Origin: Streptomyces sp. H27-H1
GTDB lineage: Bacteria > Actinomycetota > Actinomycetes > Streptomycetales > Streptomycetaceae
Direction: 5' to 3'
DNA: 64,000 bases
NCBI RefSeq assembly: GCF_026627445.1
Contig: NZ_JAPNLJ010000025.1
Coordinates: 1-64,000 of the forward strand
A program made the position numbers and the translations under genes. Below are positions 1 to 8,153 of the stretch, one piece after another. Under the pieces are notes generated by a model, which worked only from the letters and a program-made list of their open reading frames with translations, had not been told where the DNA came from and did not search any database. Numbering within the stretch: the first letter of the stretch is position 1; every line of letters begins with the position of its first letter.

Positions 1-2
1 GC

Positions 3-104
3 GGCATCGCGTTCCGCTTTGACAAGACGCCAGAAAGCTACGAGGCCGGCCTGCATCTGTGCGGTGCGATGCTCTGGCTCCGCAGCATCGCACCACATTC
101 ATAA
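3..104 (+). pseudogene. IS5-type transposase, C-terminal end only (cut by window edge)
   Basis: The reading frame entering from the left edge gives GIAFRFDKTPESYEAG followed by LHLCGAMLWLRS and a TAA at 102-104. This matches the usual C-terminus of DDE transposases of IS5-type elements in Streptomyces (R/GIAxRxDKxPxSY, GLHLxG, WLRS). Only about 33 residues are inside the window, so I cannot tell whether the element is intact. The IS end should lie shortly downstream, around 105-135, next to other IS-like DNA. Confidence 0.6.
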
Positions 105-476
105 TCCGATCTCCAGACAGGACCTAGTGCTGTGACCGGAAAGGTTCACCGTGTCGCGGCGCCCGGCACGGCACCTCGCGGCGTTGTCGGACCACGCCGG
201 TACGTCCAGTACGGGTCGTGGTCCTCCGCCTTGCGATGCACCGCACCAGACACCGCGACCCGAGCCGCATAGACGTGTTCAAAAACCGGGGTCAAGGCCC
301 GACGATCTTCACCGTGGACACTGGCCGACGACCAGCGCGAGGAGCCTTCCCGCCCCGCACGCCAGACCCGCGACCAGCGACCAGCGATGCACACCTCTCA
401 TCGCGTCAGTCGTATCGGCAGGTGCTGCCGCCTTCGTTGAGCGTTCCGGCTCCTTACTGCTGAAGTCGAGAATCGA
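105..476. other. Non-coding, IS-derived stretch
   Basis: There is no convincing gene here. The stretch holds the presumed end of the IS5-type element, then GC-rich DNA resembling an IS terminus (GTGCTGTGACCGG near 128), and the left copy of a long inverted repeat at 301-396. It lies downstream of the GH43 gene on the minus strand. I saw no strong terminator hairpin. Confidence 0.4.
301..396 (+). repeat. Inverted repeat, left copy (about 90 bp)
   Basis: This segment is about 90% identical to the reverse complement of 4789-4874, with one small length difference near its right end. It starts GACGATCTTCACCGTGGACA and ends GATGCACACC. The two copies face each other around the two glycoside-hydrolase genes. 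Confidence 0.75.
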
Positions 477-2534
477 TCAGGGTGTGGTGAGGGAGAACCG
501 ATTGACGGCGACGGCCCCGCCGAGGGCGGCAGTGGCGTAGTTGAAGATCGCAAACCGGTAGCCCATGAAGAAATTCGGGCGATTGTCGAGCGTGAACGCG
601 GGTCCGAGCGGCGTGAAGGTCGTGCCGTCGGTGCTGTAGGAGAAGGTCGCCTGGCGTCCGGAGTCAGGTCGAATATCGGCGGTGACGCGCAGCCAGACTC
701 GGCTGCCGCCGATCCCGCCGTCGACCCGGACGAGCTGCCACTGCTGGTTGCTGCCGTTCCAGCTGCCCCATTGCTGCACGGCGGCGCCGTCGGCGGTCGA
801 CAGGCCTGCCACCTCGAGAACCTTGTTGCTGTTCCGATTGACCAGGCGAACATACCCGTCAGTGGAGTCGAGACGGAACTGCTGGTTGCTGCCTCCGACG
901 TCGGTCCACTGCACCACGGAAGCGCCGTCGGCGGTGGCCCCGCCGAGGACGTCGACGACCTTGCCGGAGTGCCGCACGCGCAGCTTGTAGTAGCCGCCGC
1001 CGGCGTCCACGAACTGGAACTGCTGGTTGTTGGCGTTCGTGCGGGTCCACTGGTGGAGTCGGGCTCCGTCGGCGGTGGACACGCCGCTGACGTCCAGGGC
1101 CTTGCCACTGTTGCGGTTCAGCAGCACGTACCAGGCAGTGGGGTCGACCGTGGCGGACAGTTCGGCACTCGCGCGTTCGGTGCCGGTGCCGCTGGTGTTA
1201 AAGCTCGAGTCCATGGTGAGGCCGTCGGTCATGGACAGGCGGGTGACGCCGTTGTCGCGGCGCAGGCCGATCCAGGCGGAGGCGTTGCGGAGCATCGCGA
1301 GTCCGGCCCGGTCGCCGTTCGCCATCGCAGACGGGTCGAGTTCGACCGTGGCGGTGGAGGAAGGGCCCTGGATGCGGTGGGTGAGGGTGTTGCGGGCCGC
1401 GTACAGGTCGTTCGTGACCGTGGCGGTCTGGAGCTTGAGGCCGTTCCCGGTGGACCACTTGGTGTTGTCGGGGTTGTGGTTCCATTCCCACTTGGCGGCC
1501 AGGGTCGCGGTGGTGAACGTGTCGGCGCCGGTGAGCGGCGGAACCAGGTGCGGGGTGAGGCTCGGGAACGGGTAGGTCTGGCCCCAGGCGCCGTTGACGG
1601 TGGTGACCTCCGGCCAGCCGTCGGAGGTCCAGGTGATCGGCGCGAGCGCGGGCATTCGCCCGCCGGGGTAGGCGTCGACGAACCCCATGTAGTACCAGGC
1701 GCCGTTCGGGGTCGAGACGAGGCCGCCCTGGTGCGGGACGCCGCCGCCGGCAATCGGGCCGGGCATGTCGAGCAGCACCTCCCGGACTTCGTACGGTCCC
1801 CAAGGCGACGAGGACTTGAGAATGTACTGGCCGTTGGGGGGCCGGGTGGCGAAGATGTAGTAGTTGCCGTTGATCTTGTAGAACCGGGAGCCCTCCAGGA
1901 CGCCGATGTCCGACGGAGTGGAGAAGACCTGCTGGTTGCGGACTTCGGTCTTGCCGTCGGCCGAGAGCTGCGCGACGGAGATCTTGGTGGCGCCGTAGGC
2001 GACGTAGATGGTGTCGTCGGTGTCGACGAGCATGCCTGCGTCGTAGTAGGAGCGGGGGAACTCGGCGTGGCGGGTCCAGGGTCCGGCGGCGTCGGTGGCG
2101 GTGTACATGAACGAGCGGTAAAAGTCGATCTGCCCGAGCCAGTAGAAGCGGTTCTCGCTGGCGCGGTGGGTGATCGAGGAGGCCCAGATGCCGCCCACGT
2201 AGCGGTGGCCGCCGTTCAGGTCATACCAGTCGCTGAAGTCGAGCCTCGGCACGGAGTGGCCGATGAACTCCCAGTTGACGAGGTCCCGGGAATGCAGGAC
2301 CGGGGCTCCGGGCGAGTAGTGCATCGTGGACGCGGTCATGTAGAAGTCCGCGCCGACGCGGATGACCTCGACGTCGGCGAAGTCCTGCCAGATGACGGGG
2401 TTCGCGTAAGTCGACTCCTGGGCTTCGGCTTGGGTGAACGGGTCGAGGCCGGTAGCGGCGGCGGCCCCGGCGAGCACGCCGGCTCCGCGGATGAGCATCC
2501 GCCTGCGGCTCATGGGGAATTCGAGCCAGGACAT
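477..2534 (-). CDS. Secreted GH43 beta-xylosidase/arabinofuranosidase with inserted ricin-type lectin domain
   Basis: This is a predicted exported glycosidase acting on xylan or arabinan side chains. The ATG at 2534 is preceded by GAAAGGA and starts a Tat-like signal (SRRRMLI, then an Ala/Gly-rich hydrophobic stretch ending near TQAEA). The catalytic five-blade GH43 domain follows: the N-terminal base Asp lies in WQDFADVEVIRVG, the acid Glu probably in GVLEGSRFYKINGNYY. After about residue 325 there is a beta-sandwich C-terminal region. A ricin B/CBM13 module with three QxW repeats (NNQQFQF, SNQQFRL, SNQQWQL) is inserted inside it, since the sandwich resumes with GGSRVWLRVTADI. The GH62 gene lies upstream on the same strand. 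Confidence 0.85.
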   Translation of the reverse strand: MSWLEFPMSRRRMLIRGAGVLAGAAAATGLDPFTQAEAQESTYANPVIWQDFADVEVIRVGADFYMTASTMHYSPGAPVLHSRDLVNWEFIGHSVPRLDFSDWYDLNGGHRYVGGIWASSITHRASENRFYWLGQIDFYRSFMYTATDAAGPWTRHAEFPRSYYDAGMLVDTDDTIYVAYGATKISVAQLSADGKTEVRNQQVFSTPSDIGVLEGSRFYKINGNYYIFATRPPNGQYILKSSSPWGPYEVREVLLDMPGPIAGGGVPHQGGLVSTPNGAWYYMGFVDAYPGGRMPALAPITWTSDGWPEVTTVNGAWGQTYPFPSLTPHLVPPLTGADTFTTATLAAKWEWNHNPDNTKWSTGNGLKLQTATVTNDLYAARNTLTHRIQGPSSTATVELDPSAMANGDRAGLAMLRNASAWIGLRRDNGVTRLSMTDGLTMDSSFNTSGTGTERASAELSATVDPTAWYVLLNRNSGKALDVSGVSTADGARLHQWTRTNANNQQFQFVDAGGGYYKLRVRHSGKVVDVLGGATADGASVVQWTDVGGSNQQFRLDSTDGYVRLVNRNSNKVLEVAGLSTADGAAVQQWGSWNGSNQQWQLVRVDGGIGGSRVWLRVTADIRPDSGRQATFSYSTDGTTFTPLGPAFTLDNRPNFFMGYRFAIFNYATAALGGAVAVNRFSLTTP

Positions 2535-2691
2535 GGTGGTTCCTTTCGTTAGTCGAGGGTCGGCGCGGTCCGCGCCGGCGCGGGCGTCGCGGTGCCGACA
2601 GGCCGCGCGGGCGAGGAGCACAAGAGATGTCCGTCACGGCAGACAGTCCAGGCTCCCAGCCGGGGGCCCCGGAACCACTTGCACACAGGAT

Positions 2692-2726
2692 GAGGAACCC
2701 CAGCCGATGCGCGGCTGGGGTTCCTC
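2692..2726 (-). terminator. Hairpin terminator between GH62 and GH43 genes
   Basis: GAGGAACCCCAGCC pairs with GGCTGGGGTTCCTC across a 7-nt loop, giving a 14-bp stem. It sits downstream of the GH62 stop (2830) and upstream of the GH43 start, so the two genes are probably separate transcription units or partially uncoupled. Confidence 0.75.
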
Positions 2727-2829
2727 GGTGCGGTGGGTATCGGTCAGCAGGTGGAGTTGCCCACGCCGTAGACAGCTCGTCTGCGCGTCGGCGGACCGCA
2801 TCACATCGCGATCACCGCGGTCAGGCGGG

Positions 2830-4332
2830 TCAGCGCTGCAGGGTGAGCAGTCCCGGCCGGTACGGCAGGCTCAGGTAGTTGGTGCCCGCCGGTATGTTTT
2901 TTGGGAGGCCCTGGTAGAGGAACTGCAGGTTGCAGGGATCGATGGTCTTGGTCTGGTCGGGGTTGTTGCGGACCAGGTCACCGTGGCTGACGCCCTGGGC
3001 CCAGGTGGAACCACTGTTGGCCTGGCCCGCGAAGGGGCTGCTCTCGCTGCCCGCCTGGACGGTCCACGGACCGTTCAGGCTGGAGGCGGTGAACGAGCGG
3101 AAGTAGCGGTTCGTACCCTGCGCCTCGACGATCATGAGGTACTGGTTCTGGCCCTTGACCTTGTAGACCTCCGGCGCCTCGAACAGAAGGTCCGTTGTGT
3201 CGCTCATGACCGTCGTGTACGAGGAGCCGAAGCTGCTGGGGAAGTTCCCGAGCGGCATGCTCGCCCGGTAGATCTTGCCGTTGTCAGCGGCGAAGAACAG
3301 GTACATGTTCTGGTCGTCGGCGATCATGGTCGGGTCGATCGGGGCGTCCTTCTGGCCCTGGGGGCCTACGGGGAGGCTGCCGGTGAACAGCGGCTGCGAG
3401 GCGGACCAGCCGTTGGGGTTGGTGGGGTCGCTGGACGTGCGGTAGTAGAGCGGCCACTGACTCCACTGGGACACCATCACCCAGACGTTCTTGGGCGCGA
3501 AGTAGAACACTTCGGGCGCCACCGCGGGGTCGTTCATCCCGGTCTGGGTGGCCGTCGCCATGTCCGACCAGTTCGTGAAGGGACTGAACGCCGTCGAGCC
3601 CCACGACGTTCCGTTCGAGGTGGTCCCGTAGACCAGGTGTTTGCCGTTGTACGTGGTGGTGCTGAAGTCCTTCAGTGCGACCTGCCCGTTCGCCGGCTCC
3701 GCCAGCGGGCCGGTCGATGTCCAGCGGTAGGTCGACGGAAGAGCGCACGTGCCGGTGCTGACGTCGGCGACGGGGACAAGCTGCCACTGCTGGTTGCTGC
3801 CGCCCCAGTCGGCGTACTGGACGATCTTGCCGCCGTCGGCGGTGGAGGAGCTCTGGACCTCGAGGGCCTTGCTGCTGTGGCGGTTCAGGAGGCGGACGTA
3901 GCCTCCGGCGGAATCGGCGAGGCGGAACTGCTGGTTGGTCGCGTTGAGGTCGCTCCACTGAACGACGTCGGTGCCGTCGGCCGAGGACCAGTTGTAGTCG
4001 TCGAGCACTTTGCCGGAGTTCCGGTTCTGCAGGCGGTAGTAGCCGCTGCCGGAGTCCAGGAAGCGCCACTGCTGGGCTTCGTTGCTGGAGCGGGTCCACT
4101 GAACGACGGGCGAACCGTCGGCGGTGGCGAAGTTGTAGTCGTCGAGGGCCTTGCCGCTGTTGCGGTTGACCAGCACGTACCACTTGGCGGTGTCGACCGA
4201 GGCGGCCGAGGCGGATGACGGGTTCACCATGGCCAGGAAGCCGGCCATGAAGACCATCGAGAGCAGGGCGGCCATCCGCGGCCGCCATCCTCGCCGTGTC
4301 GAGGTTCGTGGAGCTGTACCGAGAGCGTTCAT
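2830..4332 (-). CDS. Secreted GH62 alpha-L-arabinofuranosidase with N-terminal ricin-type CBM13
   Basis: This is a predicted exported enzyme removing arabinose from arabinoxylan. The ATG at 4332 is 6 nt after AGGAGG, which rules out the GTG six bases upstream. A basic N-terminus and hydrophobic segment (LLSMVFMAGFLAMV) ending in ASA form a Sec signal. Residues about 45-185 hold three QxW-type lectin repeats (AQQWRFL, NQQFRLA, NQQWQLV). The rest is GH62: FSTTTYNGKHLVYG, KDAPIDPTMIADDQNMYLFF and LFEAPEVYKVKGQNQYLMI carry the usual acidic catalytic positions. Length (500 aa) fits a CBM13-GH62 enzyme. LacI-type operators lie upstream. Confidence 0.9.
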   Translation of the reverse strand: MNALGTAPRTSTRRGWRPRMAALLSMVFMAGFLAMVNPSSASAASVDTAKWYVLVNRNSGKALDDYNFATADGSPVVQWTRSSNEAQQWRFLDSGSGYYRLQNRNSGKVLDDYNWSSADGTDVVQWSDLNATNQQFRLADSAGGYVRLLNRHSSKALEVQSSSTADGGKIVQYADWGGSNQQWQLVPVADVSTGTCALPSTYRWTSTGPLAEPANGQVALKDFSTTTYNGKHLVYGTTSNGTSWGSTAFSPFTNWSDMATATQTGMNDPAVAPEVFYFAPKNVWVMVSQWSQWPLYYRTSSDPTNPNGWSASQPLFTGSLPVGPQGQKDAPIDPTMIADDQNMYLFFAADNGKIYRASMPLGNFPSSFGSSYTTVMSDTTDLLFEAPEVYKVKGQNQYLMIVEAQGTNRYFRSFTASSLNGPWTVQAGSESSPFAGQANSGSTWAQGVSHGDLVRNNPDQTKTIDPCNLQFLYQGLPKNIPAGTNYLSLPYRPGLLTLQR

Positions 4333-4464
4333 CCGCACCCTCCTAGGGGCGACTTAAGCAGCGGTCGGTCCTTCTCGGTGCGTGCGGACCGGGCACGACA
4401 CGTCCGAGGCGGCGGCAAGACGTGACCTCTGCGGGGTTGGGGGGAGACCGGACCCTCGGCATGC

Positions 4465-4478
4465 TGTTAACGCTAACA
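4465..4478. promoter_or_regulatory. LacI-family type operator upstream of GH62
   Basis: TGTTAACGCTAACA is an inverted repeat (TGTTA/TAACA around ACGC), the form bound by many LacI-family sugar regulators in Streptomyces. It lies 133 bp upstream of the GH62 start codon. The cognate regulator is not in the window. Confidence 0.6.
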
Positions 4479-4616
4479 ACTTGAAAGTCGAACATCCGGC
4501 GTGTTGCAGGGAGAAAACCATGGGGCATGAGAGGCCGTCAAGTACCGTGCCGCAACCTGTCCGTTACTGGGGCGTCATCAGAATCTCGTCCTGGCAGAGG
4601 TGTTGACGCGACTGAC

Positions 4617-4628
4617 GTGAGCGCTCAC
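4617..4628. promoter_or_regulatory. Perfect 12-bp palindrome, possible second operator
   Basis: GTGAGCGCTCAC is a perfect palindrome with a LacI-like centre (GCGC). It sits about 10 bp after a TTGACG (4602-4607) that could be a rightward -35 box. No rightward gene is obvious until the ISL3 relic, so it may be a remnant or a distal operator for GH62. Confidence 0.4.
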
Positions 4629-4788
4629 ACTCTTCGGCGCGGGCGGCGGTTAGCTCGACTCTGTCGGTGATCTTGATGGTCGAGGTCATTGTGCTGGCCC
4701 CATTGCGTGCCGCGAACGCCTGACCCGGGCAGCGCGGTACGGCGCTCCCCCGGGCCGGCCGGGCTGGGCCCAGTGAGCGGTGTGCATC

Positions 4789-4874
4789 GTGAAGTTGCTG
4801 GTCGCGGGTCTGGTGTGCGGGGCGGGAAGGCTACTCGCGCTGGTCGTCGGCCAGTGTCCACGGTGAAGATCGTC
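4789..4874 (-). repeat. Inverted repeat, right copy (about 90 bp)
   Basis: The reverse complement matches 301-396 closely, differing by a few substitutions and a short indel. Together the copies bracket the GH43/GH62 locus. Confidence 0.75.
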
Positions 4875-4982
4875 TGACTTGTCGGTCGGAGCTGTTCTTG
4901 GGTTCTGCTGCGCGGACCGCCTTGCCGCTTTTACGATCCGTCACCGGGCCGGAACGCCGGGAGAGCGTGGGAGGGCCTGGGA

Positions 4983-5111
4983 ATGCGGGAGCTGGAGCGG
5001 ATCACGGCTCGCCGGAGTGAACTGGACGCGCTCGCCGAGGAGTTGGCCAAGCAGTTGCCGGAGGTCCAGGCCGAGCGGGAGGAAATTGGGGCTCTGTCGC
5101 TGGTCTTGTGA
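4983..5111 (+). pseudogene. Truncated 42-residue IS-associated coiled-coil ORF
   Basis: ATG 4983 to TGA 5109-5111 encodes a charged helical peptide (MRELERITARRSELDALAEE and onward). This pattern is typical of the start of small coiled-coil ORFs found in Streptomyces insertion sequences. The last seven codons lie inside the left terminal repeat of the ISL3 element (starting 5090), so the original gene was cut by that insertion. Confidence 0.5.
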
Positions 5112-6346
5112 TCGGGGGACTGCTGTCGGTGGTGCCTGCCATCGTGCCCCTGGTGCACTTCGCAAGGCTTCGAGGCGCTTGTTCCTCATCTGTCCGGTGT
5201 TGTGGCGGAGTTGGTCGAGCGATCGACCGACGAGATCACGATTCATGCTCGTGTCCGTGCGATCGATGCGCGGTGCTCGCGCTGTCAGTTCAGATCAGCG
5301 CAGGTGCATGGTCGGTATCTGCGGCGCTTGTCCGATGCCGCAGCCAGCGGCACCCGGGTGGTCATCGAGCTGCTGGTACGCCGGTTCCGCTGTCTCAACG
5401 ACACCTGCCTCACGGTGACCTTCGCCGAACAGGTCGCCGGGCTGACGAGCCCGTATGCCCGCTACACCCCGCTGATGCGCCAGACGCTGACGTCGATCGC
5501 CCTGGCGCCGGCCGGACGAGCGGGCAGCCGACTCGCCGTCGCTCTCGGAGCCCCGGCGGCGAAGGACACTCTGTTACGCCTGCTCAGGGCCTTCCCCGAG
5601 GAACCGATCGGCCAGGTGGAAGAACCTCGGGGAGGCGGTCGAGAAGACGGTCGGCACCCACTACGCATGCGTGCGGGCCACGTTCGAGAAGCCACCGGTC
5701 GCCGGCCCCATTGATGTGCCCGACAGCGTCGGGGCGCCGGCCGTGGCCCCAATCGGGACCCTGGACGTCTATGGGCGCGAGCGCCGCCTGGTGACCCGGA
5801 CCCGGGAACGGTTCGCCCTGGTCCAGGAACCGCTGCGGGATGGCGCCTCGCTGGAGTCGATCTGTCGGCGACTGCAGCTGGACCGTCCACCGTGCGCCGC
5901 TTCGCCCGCGCGACCTGCATCGACGAGCTCCTGATCAAAGCGGTCAACCGCACCACAATGCTGGACGCGTACCGGCCCCACCTGCACCAACAATGGAACG
6001 AGGGCTGCCACGACACCGCCCAGCTGCACCGCGAGATCACCGTCCTCGGCTTCACCGGGGACATCCAGAGCGACCTCACCGACGAGGACGCCCTGGCCCT
6101 CAAAGAGATCCGCGCCGGCTGCCCCGAACTCGACGCGGTCACCGACCACGTCCGCTATTTCGCCGAGATGATGCGCGACTTGACCGGCTACCGACTGCCC
6201 CAGTGGATGGAGCGCGTCGAACAGGACCCCCTGCCCGCGTTGCACTCCCTGGTCAACGGCCTGCGACGGGACCAGAACGCCGTCATCGCCGGACTATCCA
6301 GCCCCTGGAGTTCCTGACCCCCGATCACAAGATCAGCGACAGAGCC
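5090..6346 (+). mobile_element. ISL3-family element, internally deleted, with intact terminal inverted repeats
   Basis: Left end GGCTCTGTCGCTGGTCTTGT (from 5090) is matched by the reverse complement of the right end (to 6346), which reads GGCTCTGTCGCTGATCTTGT. The match continues through GATCGGGGG, giving about 30 bp with one mismatch. The element is 1257 bp, shorter than a typical ISL3, in agreement with deletions seen in its transposase. I could not find a clean 8-bp target duplication (flanks GAAATTGG and GGAAAAGG). The right end abuts the hrdD terminator. Confidence 0.8.
5169..6317 (+). pseudogene. ISL3 transposase, frameshifted with two internal deletions
   Basis: The N-terminal zinc-finger/HTH part is readable from FEALVPHLSGVVAELVERS through CSRCQF and CLNDTCLTVTF to LRLLRAFPEEP. 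The frame then jumps directly to a late segment (NLGEAVEKTVGTHYACVRA), so the central DDE catalytic region is missing near 5615-5625. Further shifts lead to RRFARATCIDELLIKAVNRT (5892 on). A second gap precedes SDLTDEDALALKEIRAGCPE. The C-terminus is cut at GLRRDQNAVIAGLSSPWSS. It cannot encode an active transposase. Confidence 0.85.
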
Positions 6347-6355
6347 GGAAAAGGG

Positions 6356-6394
6356 GAGCCCCCGGCGCCTGGGGGGGATAGGCGCCGGGGGCTC
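6356..6394 (-). terminator. Strong terminator of hrdD
   Basis: A perfect 15-bp stem (GAGCCCCCGGCGCCT with its complement) closes a 9-nt loop 12 bp after the hrdD stop codon. It begins 10 bp beyond the right end of the ISL3 relic. Confidence 0.85.
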
Positions 6395-6405
6395 GTTCTG
6401 GGGGG

Positions 6406-7383
6406 TTACGCGACTGCGTCGAAGCCGGTGTCGCGGGCCATTTTCTTCAGTTCGAGGAGCGCGTGCTTCTCGATCTGGCGGATCCGCTCCCGGGTCAGGC
6501 CGTGCTGCTTGCCGACCTCCGTCAGCGTCCGCTCGCGGCCGTCCTCGATGCCGTAGCGCATCTTGATGATCGACGCCGTGCGCTGGTCCAGCTTGCCCAG
6601 GAGGTCTTCCAGCTCCTCGCTGCGCAGCAGGGAGAGGACGGACTGCTCGGGGGAGATCGCCGAGGTGTCTTCCAGCAGGTCGCCGAATTGCGTGTCGCCG
6701 TCCTCGTCCACGCCCATGTTGAGGCTGACCGGGTCGCGCGCCCAGTCCAGGACGTCGCCGACGCGCTTCTCCGTCGAGTCGAGCTCGGCGGCGATCTCCG
6801 CGTGCTCCGGGTCCCGGCCGTTCTCGCGGTTGAACTCGCGCTGGACCCGTCGGATCCGGCCGAGCTCCTCCACCAGGTGGACGGGCAGGCGGATGGTGCG
6901 GGACTGGTCGGCGATGGAGCGGGTGATCGCCTGGCGGATCCACCACGTGGCGTACGTGGAGAACTTGAAGCCCTTGGCGTAGTCGAACTTCTCGACCGCG
7001 CGGACCAGGCCGGCGTTGCCCTCCTGGATGAGGTCGAGGAGCGGCAGCCCGCTGCGCGGGTAGCGGCGGGCCACGGCGACGACCAGGCGGAGGTTGGAGC
7101 GGATGAAGACTTCCTTGGCGCGCTCGCCTTCGGCAGCCAGGGCTTCGAGCTCCTCCTGGGAGGGCTTCTTGCCCTTGCGCTCTATCGCACCGTCGAGGAT
7201 CTGCTGGGCGTACACGCCCGCCTCGATGATCTGCGAGAGCTCCACTTCCTTGGCGGCGTCGAGCAACGGGGTACGCGCGATCTCGTCCAGGTACATGCCG
7301 ACCAGGTCACGGTCTGCGATCTCCCCGCCCACAGCGCGAGCGCTGCTCGTGGACTGACGACGGGCGACGGCGCGGGTTGCCAT
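6406..7383 (-). CDS. hrdD: RNA polymerase sigma factor HrdD (group 2 sigma-70)
   Basis: This is a group 2 sigma factor closely resembling the principal sigma factor. The ATG at 7383 follows AAAGGAG and starts MATRAVARRQS, the usual HrdD N-terminus. Region 1.2 reads DLVGMYLDEIARTPLL. Region 2 carries RLVVAVARRYPRSGLPLLDL and the -10 recognition helix YATWWIRQAITRSI. Region 4 ends with the HTH ERTLTEVGKQHGLTRERIRQ. At 325 aa it has the normal length for HrdD. A SigR-type promoter lies upstream. HrdD is non-essential in Streptomyces and is linked to stress-responsive ECF factors. Confidence 0.93.
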   Translation of the reverse strand: MATRAVARRQSTSSARAVGGEIADRDLVGMYLDEIARTPLLDAAKEVELSQIIEAGVYAQQILDGAIERKGKKPSQEELEALAAEGERAKEVFIRSNLRLVVAVARRYPRSGLPLLDLIQEGNAGLVRAVEKFDYAKGFKFSTYATWWIRQAITRSIADQSRTIRLPVHLVEELGRIRRVQREFNRENGRDPEHAEIAAELDSTEKRVGDVLDWARDPVSLNMGVDEDGDTQFGDLLEDTSAISPEQSVLSLLRSEELEDLLGKLDQRTASIIKMRYGIEDGRERTLTEVGKQHGLTRERIRQIEKHALLELKKMARDTGFDAVA

Positions 7384-7462
7384 GCGTGCTCCTTTGCGAT
7401 GAGTTCGGTCGCGGCGGTGCGGCTGCCTGGACACTCTTCCGAGTGCCCGCTTCCGAAGGAAA

Positions 7463-7489
7463 CAACGACTGGAATCGGGACAGAATTCC
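7463..7489 (-). promoter_or_regulatory. SigR-type promoter of hrdD
   Basis: On the minus strand GGAAT (7489-7485) is followed after exactly 18 bp by GTTG (7466-7463), matching the ECF SigR consensus GGAAT-N18-GTT. It is 80 bp upstream of the hrdD start. HrdD as a thiol-oxidative-stress (SigR) target is established in S. coelicolor; here it is inferred from the motif. Confidence 0.75.
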
Positions 7490-7560
7490 CACGTTGCCCC
7501 CTCTTTTTCGAGATCTTGCAGTATCCTGCCTCGCCATCCCCCGATCCGAGAGGATCCGCG

Positions 7561-8080
7561 ATGCCGTCAGAGCTCGAAGAGGTGCAGGTCAGGCCCGGAG
7601 TGGAGGCTGACCTGGAGGCCCTCACGGACCTCTACAACCACTACGTCCGTGAGACCGCCGTCACATTCGACACGGCCGCCTTCACCCCGGAACAGCGCCG
7701 CCCCTGGCTGCACTCCCACCCTGAAGACGGCCCGCACCGGCTTCTGGTTGCCTGGACTGGCGATCGAATCGCCGGATACGCCACAAGCAGTGCATTACGC
7801 CCCAAAGCGGCCTACGGCACCTCGGTGGAGGCCCAGCGTCTACCTCGCCCCGCGCGCGGTGGGCCGGGGAATCGGCGGCCGGCTGTACGGGGCCCTCTTC
7901 GCCGCCCTGGCCGATGAGCCCGTCCACCGGGCCTTCGCCGGCATCGCCCTCCCGAACGAGGCCTCGGTGCGGCTGCACGAGCCCTTCGGATTCCGGCGCG
8001 TGGGCGAGTCCTCCGCGGCGGGCCGCAAGTTCGACCGGTACTGGGACGTCCGCTGGTACGAGAAGTCACTGGCGGACTGA
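7561..8080 (+). pseudogene. PAT/Bar-type GNAT acetyltransferase, one frameshift
   Basis: The first part (ATG 7561) reads VRPGVEADLEALTDLYNHYV and TAVTFDTAAFTPEQRRPWL, the signature N-terminus of phosphinothricin-acetyltransferase-like GNAT enzymes, up to KAAYGTSVEA. The second part continues in another frame with SVYLAPRAVGRGIGGRLYGA (acetyl-CoA site RGIGG) to the stop at 8080. Removing one C from the CCC at 7832-7834 restores a continuous protein of about 172 aa. Either a real inactivating insertion or a sequencing error would explain this. The family acetylates small amines or toxic amino acids. Confidence 0.8.
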
Positions 8081-8153
8081 GTGCCGTGGGCGGGAGTCCG
8101 GCCAGGGCCTCGGCCGCCGGGAGCCACCGGGCCCGGGGCCGGATCCGTCTCGG

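Noticed and set aside
771..2552. Very long rightward open frame opposite the GH43 gene
   Set aside because: Composition (Val/Gly/Asp/His-rich repeats) is that of an antisense shadow in GC-rich DNA, and the opposite strand has a clear enzyme with signal peptide and motifs.
6463..7917. 484-residue rightward frame across hrdD and into the acetyltransferase
   Set aside because: Its first 365 residues are the antisense of hrdD; only the part from 7561 is a real coding region.
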